Shown here one piece after another: positions 52,393 through 60,273 of a DNA stretch of 64,000 nt (positions are counted from its first letter, which is position 1; the number at the start of each line of letters is the position of its first letter). The stretch lies in NCBI GenBank assembly GCA_024762925.1, contig JANTGM010000007.1:39842-103841 (forward strand). The letters run 5' to 3'. Source of the DNA: Kofleriaceae bacterium (GTDB lineage Bacteria; Myxococcota_A; Polyangia; Haliangiales; Haliangiaceae). The notes beneath the pieces were generated by a model, which saw nothing but the letters and a program-made list of their open reading frames with translations, was not told the DNA's origin and made no database searches. Position numbers and translations under genes: made by a program.

Positions 52393-53051
52393 GAGCGCGC
52401 CATCACGGGGTTCTTGAGAATGCCAATGCCCGCAATCTCAACTTCCACGACGTCGCCAGCTTGCAAATTCCCAACGCCAGCCGGTGTGCCTGTGAGAACC
52501 AAGTCATGTTCCTCAAGGGTGATGTCCTTGGAGATGTAGGCGAGAACTTCGGGAATCGAAAAGAGGAATTGGCTGGTTCGCCCCGACTGGCGCACCTCAC
52601 CGTTGACCCGCACAGATAGCTCCAAGTCGCGAGGGTCGAGATTCGTCACAATCCTCGGACCAATCGGCATGAAGCTATCCATTCCCTTTGCCCGCAGCCA
52701 TGGCCCCTTCTTCTGAAGGCCGCGAACTGTGATGTCGTTGGCGCAGGTGTAGCCGAGAATGTAATCAGCAGCATCCTTAGCATCGATATTCGAGGCTCGT
52801 TTTCCCATGATAATCGCCAGTTCACCCTCGTGGTCGACACGCTCATACCCTTCGGGCCGATAGATGGGAGCACCAGCGGCACACATTGCACTCACCGGCT
52901 TCATGAAGATCAGCGGCTCGGCGGGGACGTCGTGACCAAGCTCAGCAGCATGAGCACGGTAGTTGCGTCCCACGCATATGGCTTTGCTTGGACGTAGATC
53001 AATTTCCCCCAAGGTTTCATGGCCATCTCGTGTCTCACAAACGATCTTCAT
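52389..53051 (-). CDS. Fumarylacetoacetate hydrolase-family protein
   Basis: Encodes 220 residues, the short FAHD1/YcgM form. Typical segments are AICVGRNYRAHAAELG, VDHEGELAIIMGKRA with its metal-binding Glu, YTCANDITVRGLQ, and LTGTPAGVG. Members of this size are usually acylpyruvases or oxaloacetate decarboxylases rather than true fumarylacetoacetase. The substrate cannot be set from sequence. It is coupled to folK. Confidence 0.9.
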   Translation of the reverse strand: MKIVCETRDGHETLGEIDLRPSKAICVGRNYRAHAAELGHDVPAEPLIFMKPVSAMCAAGAPIYRPEGYERVDHEGELAIIMGKRASNIDAKDAADYILGYTCANDITVRGLQKKGPWLRAKGMDSFMPIGPRIVTNLDPRDLELSVRVNGEVRQSGRTSQFLFSIPEVLAYISKDITLEEHDLVLTGTPAGVGNLQAGDVVEVEIAGIGILKNPVMARS

Positions 53052-53219
53052 ACCTCTCGTTTAGTACGCCGTTGAAAGACACACAAGCCCGCCCTGGTAA
53101 GGAAACGTGTGCAAATAGCGTAGGTTGGCGAGTCGGGCCTCTGTTGCACCTCATCCGATCTCAACGCTACAATCAGTTCTCTACGTTGGATGTGCGCTAT
53201 TCCCCGGCGCAAATCGCTC

Positions 53220-55907
53220 ATGTCTCATGAAAATCCATTTGATGACGCCACAGCAGTCGCTGATCAGGCGGAACTCTTGGAGCTGCAAAAGCCCAAGCGC
53301 AATTTCGCCAATGTGGTGAAGAGAGGCCGACCATCACAAGGAGCGCCATCACAAGGAGCGCCATCACAAGGAGCGCCATCCCGCAAGAAGTCGCAGTCTG
53401 GCAACCCAAGCCCGCACGTCATTCGCCGTGACGCTTCTGGACTGCCACAAGACTCCAGTGAGGTTCTCCTTACTCCGCCCAACATCACTGTGCCGCTTGG
53501 CAAAGGCGGTGGCAATGCATTCCAACAGGAGGACAACGGCTCTGAAGAGCTTACTGTGGAAGAAGGACGGCCAAAGCCACCAGCCGCGCTCGTCAACATC
53601 GCCGAGCAGGCGAATCTCGCTGTCGCTCCACCGGATGATCCCGAGCGAGGCTTTCTCATTATTACTGCTGGCAATGACAAGGGGCGCAAGGTGGGCTTGC
53701 CCGAGGGGCGCACCACAATTGGGCGCGGCATCGATTGCGACATTGTCCTCACGGACATCGCCGTTTCTCGCAGGCATATGTATGTCGAGCGCAGAGACAA
53801 CGTGTATTTCTTGTGCGACCTAAGCTCCGGAAACGGCACCTTTGTGAACAACAAGGACCGTCGAGGCGAAGTCGTTGTTGTCAATGGCGACAAGTTCAAA
53901 ATCGGCAACACGGTGTTCTCGTTTGAGGGCCCGGAGGCTCAAGATTCCGCCGCCGCAACAACAAACTGGCAGCCTCAAGCGGTTGCGGGTGGGAAAGCGG
54001 TTGGGCATTCCCACAATGCCCCGTCGGCCCAAGAGCTTGGTGCAAAGGAAGAGAATACGGTCGCAGGCAAAGGCCTTGCGAGTTCGCGGGATGAGCAAGA
54101 CCCTCCAAGTGAATTGCCAACGAACATCGTTGCGAGTGTGGAAGTTGCACCTCAGCTGCAAGAGCAGCGTCCCCAACGAGCAGCAACCAAGCCTCCACCC
54201 TTGCCACAGGAGAAGCGCGATATAGAAGACGCAGCACTCGCTGCGGTCTCGTCGATCATTCAAACTCCTCCTCCAGAAGAAGTCTCAGTTATTGCTCTTC
54301 AGACCCACGATTTGCCCGATATGAGCGCTCCGCACTCTAAGAGTCCTGCGGTTCCATATCCGATCCCCTCGCAAGTTTCACCGCCCCCACCCCACAGTAG
54401 TCTTCCTCAGCCTCGGCAACATTCCGTTCCCGCGATGCAGGGACACATGGGCATGGCGCCACCAATTCAGCAGGGCCCATCCTCAGCGCACATGCAGGGC
54501 TCCGGCGGCTACCCTATGCCCGGCAACATGCCTCAAGGCTCAAGCCCAATGATGGGTCGCCCGATGATGGCAGGCGCCCGACCAGATTTTCACAATCCCT
54601 ATCAGCCAGCTAACCACGCAACTTCGCCAGAACGTGGGCGGCTGCTCATCGGCATCATTAGTGTCGCGTTGGTGCTGGTCGCGGTGGGTATTGTTGCAGC
54701 GGTTGTTGGCCAATCTGACGAGAAGGGTGTGGCTGCCACTAGCGTGGGGGATGGAGGAACCAGCGAGGCTGCGGCCAAAGATGCTGGGCAAGACGACAAG
54801 CCCAGCTCAGTGAAAACCGTCGCCGAGGCTGACCCAACCAAGATGGATCCGGCGGGCAAGACCGACCCAGCAGAGCCCGATCCTGTGGAGGCCGATCCTG
54901 TGGAGGCCGATCCTGTGACGGGCACAGCAGAGCCCGATCCATCCAAGACCGACCCAGCAGAGCCCGATCCATCCAAGACCGACCCAGCAGAGCCCGATCC
55001 AAGCACAAAGGACGAGCCGGAGACGATTCTTGTGGCCAGCCTCATTGCAGGCAGCACCCAGCTTCCCGCATCGACTTGGGGCACGGACGAGTCTTTCCAA
55101 GCAGACCTTCCCCCACTGGAAACAGCTCCGGAACCGGAACCTGTGCCCGAGCCTGTGACCGAGGCGAAGTCCGAGACAAAAACCGAGAGCAAGCCAAAAC
55201 CTGCTGTTAACAAGCCAAGACCTGCTGTTAACAAGCCAAGACCTGCTGTTAACAAGCCAAGACCTGCTGTTAACAAGCCACGGGTTGAGCCAAAGCCAAG
55301 GCCTGAGCCTGACGAACCATCCGGGCAGACCGCAAACACTTCCGCAGTCAAGAGTACGGCCCGATCGCTGTACAAGCGACGCGACTACGCAAAGGCCGCA
55401 GAGGTTCTTGAGAAGGCGGCGAACCGAATCGAAGATGACGATGATGCGATGAAGCTCACCGACATTGCCGAGGCCTACACAAAGATTGGCTCGTCAATGG
55501 AGAAGGCCAAGCGCCTAGAAACCTCGAGTCCAGTCGAGTCGCTTGAGCTCTACAAAAAGGCACTCTCGCGAGACAAGAAGTACGCAGGAGGAGCCCTTGC
55601 CAAACTCATTCGTCTGCGCATTGGACAGGTTGCTCCAAGGGCTGCAAAGAGCCTGATGGCCAAGGGAAAACTCTCTCAAGCCAAGAAAGCCGCTGATACT
55701 GCCAAGCGCTACGACGAGGGTCAAGCGGTCGAATCGGTCTACAAGTCTCTTGAGCGCAAAGCCAATAGCCTCATCAAGAAGGCACTGAAGGCCAAGAAAA
55801 GTGGCGACCGCGATGAAGCCAAAGACTTGCTCCGCGAAGCGATAAGCATCGCGCCAAAAGACACGCCGGCCTACGACAAGTGCCGGGACGAACTTCGCAA
55901 GCTATAG
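53220..55907 (+). CDS. FHA-domain, single-pass, TPR-like protein with long repeat linkers
   Basis: Encodes 895 residues from ATG at 53220. The cytoplasmic FHA domain (about 144-236) keeps the phosphothreonine site: GRGIDCDIVL with R169, SRRH with S183/H186, and SSGNGTFVNN with N205. A Pro/Gln/Met-rich linker leads to one membrane helix at about 472-494 (RLLIGIISVALVLVAVGIVA). Next come acidic DPxxTDPAEPD repeats and KPRPAVN repeats, and a C-terminal TPR-like helical domain from about 709. It probably scaffolds phospho-signalling at the envelope, comparable in topology to GltG. Its kinase partner is not in the window. Confidence 0.85.
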   Translation: MSHENPFDDATAVADQAELLELQKPKRNFANVVKRGRPSQGAPSQGAPSQGAPSRKKSQSGNPSPHVIRRDASGLPQDSSEVLLTPPNITVPLGKGGGNAFQQEDNGSEELTVEEGRPKPPAALVNIAEQANLAVAPPDDPERGFLIITAGNDKGRKVGLPEGRTTIGRGIDCDIVLTDIAVSRRHMYVERRDNVYFLCDLSSGNGTFVNNKDRRGEVVVVNGDKFKIGNTVFSFEGPEAQDSAAATTNWQPQAVAGGKAVGHSHNAPSAQELGAKEENTVAGKGLASSRDEQDPPSELPTNIVASVEVAPQLQEQRPQRAATKPPPLPQEKRDIEDAALAAVSSIIQTPPPEEVSVIALQTHDLPDMSAPHSKSPAVPYPIPSQVSPPPPHSSLPQPRQHSVPAMQGHMGMAPPIQQGPSSAHMQGSGGYPMPGNMPQGSSPMMGRPMMAGARPDFHNPYQPANHATSPERGRLLIGIISVALVLVAVGIVAAVVGQSDEKGVAATSVGDGGTSEAAAKDAGQDDKPSSVKTVAEADPTKMDPAGKTDPAEPDPVEADPVEADPVTGTAEPDPSKTDPAEPDPSKTDPAEPDPSTKDEPETILVASLIAGSTQLPASTWGTDESFQADLPPLETAPEPEPVPEPVTEAKSETKTESKPKPAVNKPRPAVNKPRPAVNKPRPAVNKPRVEPKPRPEPDEPSGQTANTSAVKSTARSLYKRRDYAKAAEVLEKAANRIEDDDDAMKLTDIAEAYTKIGSSMEKAKRLETSSPVESLELYKKALSRDKKYAGGALAKLIRLRIGQVAPRAAKSLMAKGKLSQAKKAADTAKRYDEGQAVESVYKSLERKANSLIKKALKAKKSGDRDEAKDLLREAISIAPKDTPAYDKCRDELRKL
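53331..53381 (+). repeat. Three 15-bp tandem repeats in the FHA gene
   Basis: CCATCACAAGGAGCG occurs three times from 53331, encoding PSQGA repeats near the N-terminus. In frame, so it is length-variable without frameshift. Confidence 0.85.
55191..55274 (+). repeat. Four 21-bp tandem repeats in the FHA gene
   Basis: The unit AAGCCAAGACCTGCTGTTAAC is repeated four times (one base differs in the first), encoding KPRPAVN. Each unit contains GTTAAC. It is nearly identical at DNA level, suggesting recent expansion. Confidence 0.9.
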
Positions 55908-55946
55908 GGTCCATCCTCCTACGAGCAAGCAACACCCTACGACGAA

Positions 55947-56387
55947 CTAGGTCGTAAGTAAAACTCTTAGAGCCTCATCCAGCTCATCCAAATCGAATGG
56001 TTTGTCGAGGCCTAAATCACCGCCCAGAATTGGCAGATTGGGACCAAGAACGTCTTCACCAATACCCGAGAGCATGAGTAGACGAATGTCCTTTGTCTCG
56101 GGATTTTTCCGAAGACTGCGCGCAACATCCCAACCATTAACTCCAGGCATAACAATGTCGAGGATTGCAATGTTGGGCTTGAAGCGCATGGCGGAAGCTA
56201 GAGCCTCGTCACCATCGGCAACCTCCCGCACTTTGTAGCCTCGACTCTCAAGATGAATGGTCAAGACTTCTCGCAGCTGGGCATCATCATCGGCCAACAA
56301 GAGCGTGTACCCCTCTCCTGGCCTCTCCTGGCCACGATCGTTGGCTTGAGCGTCCTTGGAATTGCGATGGGTAGAGTCGCCACTCAT
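55947..56387 (-). CDS. Single-domain response regulator
   Basis: Encodes 146 residues: a short hydrophilic leader then a receiver domain. Acidic pocket D33-D35, phospho-acceptor D77 in ILDIVMPG, Ser107 in MLSG and K129 in LDKPFD are all present. There is no output domain, so it works by protein interaction or as a phosphate relay. It converges with the FHA gene and diverges from the membrane protein gene at 56425, with only 37 bp between starts. Confidence 0.93.
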   Translation of the reverse strand: MSGDSTHRNSKDAQANDRGQERPGEGYTLLLADDDAQLREVLTIHLESRGYKVREVADGDEALASAMRFKPNIAILDIVMPGVNGWDVARSLRKNPETKDIRLLMLSGIGEDVLGPNLPILGGDLGLDKPFDLDELDEALRVLLTT

Positions 56388-56424
56388 AGCCTCAGCCTAC
56401 GTAGCGCGGTTGAGCCGGTCAAGC

Positions 56425-57426
56425 ATGGTACAAGCCAGCGTGTCCCTTCGGGTGAAACGACTGATGCAAGCGGCAATCATTGCCATTGTCGCGTTTGCAG
56501 GAGTCTCGATCTACACGGATATGAGCGCGCTGGGCAATCGACTGGGCGGCTTTGGATGGTGGGCGCTAGCATCAGCGCTTGGGCTCGCACTCTTCAACTA
56601 CGTCGTGAGATTCTTGCGCTGGACGCTGTATTTGCGCAAAGCCGACGTTCAGCTCGAAACTGGGCTCAGCATCCAGATTTTCCTCTCCGGATTTGCGCTA
56701 TCGATCACCCCTGGGAAACTGGGAGAGCTCATCAAAAGCTACCTTATCCGGGAATTTCGTTCGGTCCCTGTCGCGAAGACCGCGCCTCTTGTCGTCGGTG
56801 AAAGGGTGACCGACTTGACGGCCTTGCTCCTGCTCGGACTCATTGGTGTCTCGGCCTACGGAGTCGCCCAGAACATGGTGCTCATTGGGATCGTGCTCGT
56901 TGGAGCTGCTCTCGTCGGGCTCTCATGGCCGATGCTTGCCATGGGGACGATCAAGATGCTCACAAATCCTGGCTTCCTCCGCCGATTCCGGGAACCACTG
57001 CTCGAGTTCTATGACGGCCTAGCGGAACTTGTGCGCCCTTGGCCGATGCTGTGGGCAACGGCCCTAGCGACCATTGCCTGGCTCGCCGAGTGCATTGGCT
57101 TTGCCCTGATTCTCTCGGCCTTTCCCGGAACCGAAGTGCCCCTTGGACTGGCGATTCTCATCTACGCAACAACCACCGTGGCTGGCGCGCTGTCCTTCTT
57201 GCCCGGCGGCCTCTTGGTCACCGAAGCAACGATGGCCTTGCTCTTGGTCGAGTCATCTCGCGGGGTCGATGAGCCAACCGCACTTGCTGCAACCATCTTG
57301 ATTCGACTCGCCACACTGTGGTTTGCGGTACTAATTGGCGTTGTTGTCCTTGGGCTGCTGCGTCGAAAATCGGCCCAGGCTGACAAAGCACTCGCAGCGG
57401 CGACTCGTGAAGTCGAGTCCGGATAG
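56425..57426 (+). CDS. Flippase-like / LPG-synthase-TM-domain (UPF0104) membrane protein
   Basis: Encodes 333 residues from ATG at 56425 (56464 possible). It has about eight membrane helices. The family motifs are VRFLRWTLYLRKADV, FLSGFALSITPGKLGELIKS and VGERVTDLTALLLLG, with a late LSFLPGGLLVTEA. This is the PF03706 domain of lysylphosphatidylglycerol flippases and glycolipid-linked transporters; there is no synthase domain. It probably moves a lipid-linked substrate. It lies 42 bp upstream of the pseudo-M48/dynamin genes and may share their transcript. Confidence 0.85.
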   Translation: MVQASVSLRVKRLMQAAIIAIVAFAGVSIYTDMSALGNRLGGFGWWALASALGLALFNYVVRFLRWTLYLRKADVQLETGLSIQIFLSGFALSITPGKLGELIKSYLIREFRSVPVAKTAPLVVGERVTDLTALLLLGLIGVSAYGVAQNMVLIGIVLVGAALVGLSWPMLAMGTIKMLTNPGFLRRFREPLLEFYDGLAELVRPWPMLWATALATIAWLAECIGFALILSAFPGTEVPLGLAILIYATTTVAGALSFLPGGLLVTEATMALLLVESSRGVDEPTALAATILIRLATLWFAVLIGVVVLGLLRRKSAQADKALAAATREVESG

Positions 57427-57468
57427 CCCGAGCGAGCGCCGAAGCCATTTCACGCATATACTCCTCAT

Positions 57469-58341
57469 ATGGCACAGATCGACTTCGACCTGGCCCGCTA
57501 CATCGCACACCGCAAGGGCCGAGTCCTGCAGCGAGCCCGCGATGGCGCAGCCTACGGTTTTTCACGCGAACTTCGGCACCGGCGCAATCTAATTGCCCTG
57601 CGCCCCGTCGCCTTTGCAATCGACGCGACTTCGAGGCAGTGGAAAGGGAGTGCAAAACGTGAGCTCATTGCCGCGAGCACTCGGGCGACGAGCGCATCTC
57701 ACACGCGCCTCTACAAAGCTGCAGAGGCAGCCGCCAATGCCCTCTCTCTCGAACACCGGCCGCCTGTGTATGTAAGCGACACCAATGCCCCGGTTGGCGC
57801 ATGGGCACTTGGCACTGACGACGACTGCCTCATTGTCATCCATCCACTCTGGCTCGACGCGCTCTCAGAAAGTGAACTGCAAGCCGTAATTGGACGGACT
57901 CTGGGTTATGTGCAGAACAATCTCGTTCCGTACATCACAGCACTTTACTACCTTGAGCACGATGCCTTCTTCTTTGTGCGTTGGATTGTTACGCCTGCCA
58001 TTCTGGCGCTTCGAGCTTGGTCAAAACGAGCAGACGTCACCTGCGATCGGGCCGGACTAATTTGTACTCGAAGTGCGGGAATTACCGTTGCCTCAATCTT
58101 GCGCACAACTGGAGCCTTCACAGGGCCTCTTGACTACGACAGCCTCAGTGACCCAGCAACACTTCCCACGGGCCCCGTTTCAGAACTTGTCGCAGAGAAA
58201 AAACACCTCAAGCATCGCATTGCAGCGCTGCATGTATTCTCAAAAACCTATCTCTACAGCCAACTCATTGGCCAAGCTGTTCCCGAGGGCATGGCCACTG
58301 ACAAAGCGGACGAACTCGTAGCTGAGATATTGGAAGGGTAA
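57469..58341 (+). CDS. Catalytically dead M48-like protease homologue
   Basis: Encodes 290 residues. The order of elements is that of short M48 peptidases: a helical start, RPPVYVSDTN, the SESELQAVIG helix, a hydrophobic segment (FFFVRWIVTPAILALRAW), and WSKRADVTCDRAGLICTRS. But HELGH is replaced by RTLGY (143-147), and the third ligand Glu, in the usual E-x-x-A-D-R-A-G, is Asp189 of DVTCDRAG. No zinc site remains, so it is a pseudoprotease, perhaps a membrane adaptor. It is followed 6 bp later by a dynamin-like gene, indicating a shared role. Confidence 0.75.
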   Translation: MAQIDFDLARYIAHRKGRVLQRARDGAAYGFSRELRHRRNLIALRPVAFAIDATSRQWKGSAKRELIAASTRATSASHTRLYKAAEAAANALSLEHRPPVYVSDTNAPVGAWALGTDDDCLIVIHPLWLDALSESELQAVIGRTLGYVQNNLVPYITALYYLEHDAFFFVRWIVTPAILALRAWSKRADVTCDRAGLICTRSAGITVASILRTTGAFTGPLDYDSLSDPATLPTGPVSELVAEKKHLKHRIAALHVFSKTYLYSQLIGQAVPEGMATDKADELVAEILEG

Positions 58342-58347
58342 GCGCCT

Positions 58348-60261
58348 ATGCTAGAAAAACACCGAGAGAGCAAAGCTGTCATCCTCGAGCATCTCGAGCG
58401 TCTTGCCGATATCGCCAAGGACATCGGGATGGCGTCTTTAGCAAACGACATTCGTCATCAGCGACTCCAAAAACTCCGCGACGAGCAATTTCACTTGGTG
58501 GTCCTGGGTGAGTTCAACCACGGAAAATCCACATTTGTGAATGCCCTGTTGGGTGCCGAAATCCTGCCCACTGGCATCACGCCAACCACTGCCGCAATCA
58601 ACCACCTCAATTATGCAGAGCAGCCATCGGCCAAGGCACTCACCATCACTGGCGAAGAGATTGCTCTGTCGCCATCGGAAATCGCCGATTGGGTCACAGT
58701 AGCCGGGGCACACAGCAGCGAAGTGCAACGCCTTGAGATCGGCTACCCAGCCGACTTGCTCAAGGAGAGCATCACACTCGTCGACACTCCAGGCGTCAAC
58801 GATCTTAACGAGCAACGCGCTGACATCACCTACGGCTACGTGCCTCGTGCTGACGCCGTCATCTTCCTCTTGGATGCTTCTCAGGCGCTAAAGGACTCGG
58901 AGCGCGAGTTCCTTTCCAGCCATGTTCTTGAGGGCAGTAAAGACCGCCTGATCTTCGTACTCGGCAAGATCGACCTGCTTAGTAAAGACGAGCGAGATGC
59001 CGTAACGGCCTACGTGCGCACTGGCCTTCGCAAGTTTGTCGACAATCCTGTCATCTTTCCGCTCTCCGCCAAAAGCTGGCTCGACTCTCGAGATCCAGAG
59101 AGCGGCTTTCCCGAACTTCTTCACAACTTAGAAGGGTTTCTCGACACCGACCGCTCGCAGATTGTTCTCGACAATGCTGCGGTTGATGCCGAGCGAACAG
59201 CAGCACTCGTTCAACAAAATCTCGGCATCAAGTTACATGCACTTGGTCTCGACATTGGAGACCTCGAGTCTCGCGTTACCGAAGTGAAAACCCAGCTCGA
59301 TGCCTCCAAGCGAAAGATCGACGAGCTTCATGTGAGAATTGGCGCCGAGGTCGAGGCAATCAAGTCTCAAGTGCAGCTTGCTCTAGCAGATTTCACGCAG
59401 CACTTTGCTAAGGCAATTCCCTACGAAATTGACCGAGTAGATTCGAACGATCTCAAACAGTATCTTGGACCATTTGTTCAAGATAAGTTTAAGGAGTGGT
59501 CGGAGATGCAGGGAATTCGTGTTTCTCAAGCATTGGAAAAACTCGCAGAAGAGATCATTGCGATCACAAACGAGAATGTCGCAGAGGCGTTTAACTCCCT
59601 GAGTAGCAGGCTTGGCCCATCACAGACGCAAGTCGAGATCGATACCGACAGTTTCATGTACGATCTGGGGGTGTACGCGCTTGGTGCTCTAGGCACCACG
59701 GTCTTCATGTTCGTCAACACGCTCGCGGGTGGACTGCTCACCTTGGCCGCTCCAATTCTGGCGATCGTCGTCAAATCCAAGGTCTCTGGCGACATTAAGG
59801 AACAAGCAAAGGAGCGCGCTCCAGGTGTCATCCTGCAAGCGGGCGAGGCCATGGGGCCGTACTTTGATCAATCGATCGACGACTTCGGCGACAGGCTTCG
59901 CAATTTTGTCACCACGGCGGGCACCAATCTCTATCGAGGCATCACGGAGGTTCTCGAAAAGACCGTTGACGAGCGCAAAGCTGGACAAGACGCCATCGCG
60001 CCACTCGTTCAGGAAGTTCGCGATCAGTCGGTCGAAGTTGCCACGCTGCAAATGGAACTGGGCAAGGCTCGCGCCAGCATTTGGGATGGCGGAAGGCGAA
60101 CAGCCTCGAGCCCACCCTTTGATGCCGAACCTGCTCCAGACGCAGAGGTCCCAGACGAGCTTATCGAGGAGGAAGACATCGATTCCATTGAACTCATCGA
60201 CGATGACGATGTGAACGAGCCGCCCGATGCACATGACGAGAGTCGCAAGGATCTTAACTAG
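58348..60261 (+). CDS. Dynamin-like GTPase, first of a pair
   Basis: Encodes 637 residues. The G domain has G1 GEFNHGKS (54-61), G2 ITPTT (77-81), G3 DTPG (146-149) and G4 GKID (206-209, Gly instead of the usual Asn/Thr). Long coiled-coil stalk helices follow (about 290-420). A strongly hydrophobic segment at 439-475 (GVYALGALGTTVFMFVNTLA) is the likely membrane paddle. The C-terminus is acidic, with many Glu/Asp. Bacterial dynamin-like proteins tubulate, fuse or tether membranes, often as unlike pairs encoded side by side. It is 12 bp from the second GTPase. Confidence 0.9.
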   Translation: MLEKHRESKAVILEHLERLADIAKDIGMASLANDIRHQRLQKLRDEQFHLVVLGEFNHGKSTFVNALLGAEILPTGITPTTAAINHLNYAEQPSAKALTITGEEIALSPSEIADWVTVAGAHSSEVQRLEIGYPADLLKESITLVDTPGVNDLNEQRADITYGYVPRADAVIFLLDASQALKDSEREFLSSHVLEGSKDRLIFVLGKIDLLSKDERDAVTAYVRTGLRKFVDNPVIFPLSAKSWLDSRDPESGFPELLHNLEGFLDTDRSQIVLDNAAVDAERTAALVQQNLGIKLHALGLDIGDLESRVTEVKTQLDASKRKIDELHVRIGAEVEAIKSQVQLALADFTQHFAKAIPYEIDRVDSNDLKQYLGPFVQDKFKEWSEMQGIRVSQALEKLAEEIIAITNENVAEAFNSLSSRLGPSQTQVEIDTDSFMYDLGVYALGALGTTVFMFVNTLAGGLLTLAAPILAIVVKSKVSGDIKEQAKERAPGVILQAGEAMGPYFDQSIDDFGDRLRNFVTTAGTNLYRGITEVLEKTVDERKAGQDAIAPLVQEVRDQSVEVATLQMELGKARASIWDGGRRTASSPPFDAEPAPDAEVPDELIEEEDIDSIELIDDDDVNEPPDAHDESRKDLN

Positions 60262-60273
60262 GCCGAGTCCAAC

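Noticed and set aside
33530..53051. Tyrosine catabolic pathway from maiA plus the fumarylacetoacetase-family gene
   Set aside because: The genes are 18 kb apart in unrelated contexts, and the second is the short acylpyruvase-type form, so no pathway is claimed.
55191..55274. CRISPR-like regular repeats
   Set aside because: Units are contiguous with no spacers and lie in frame inside the FHA protein; they are coding tandem repeats.
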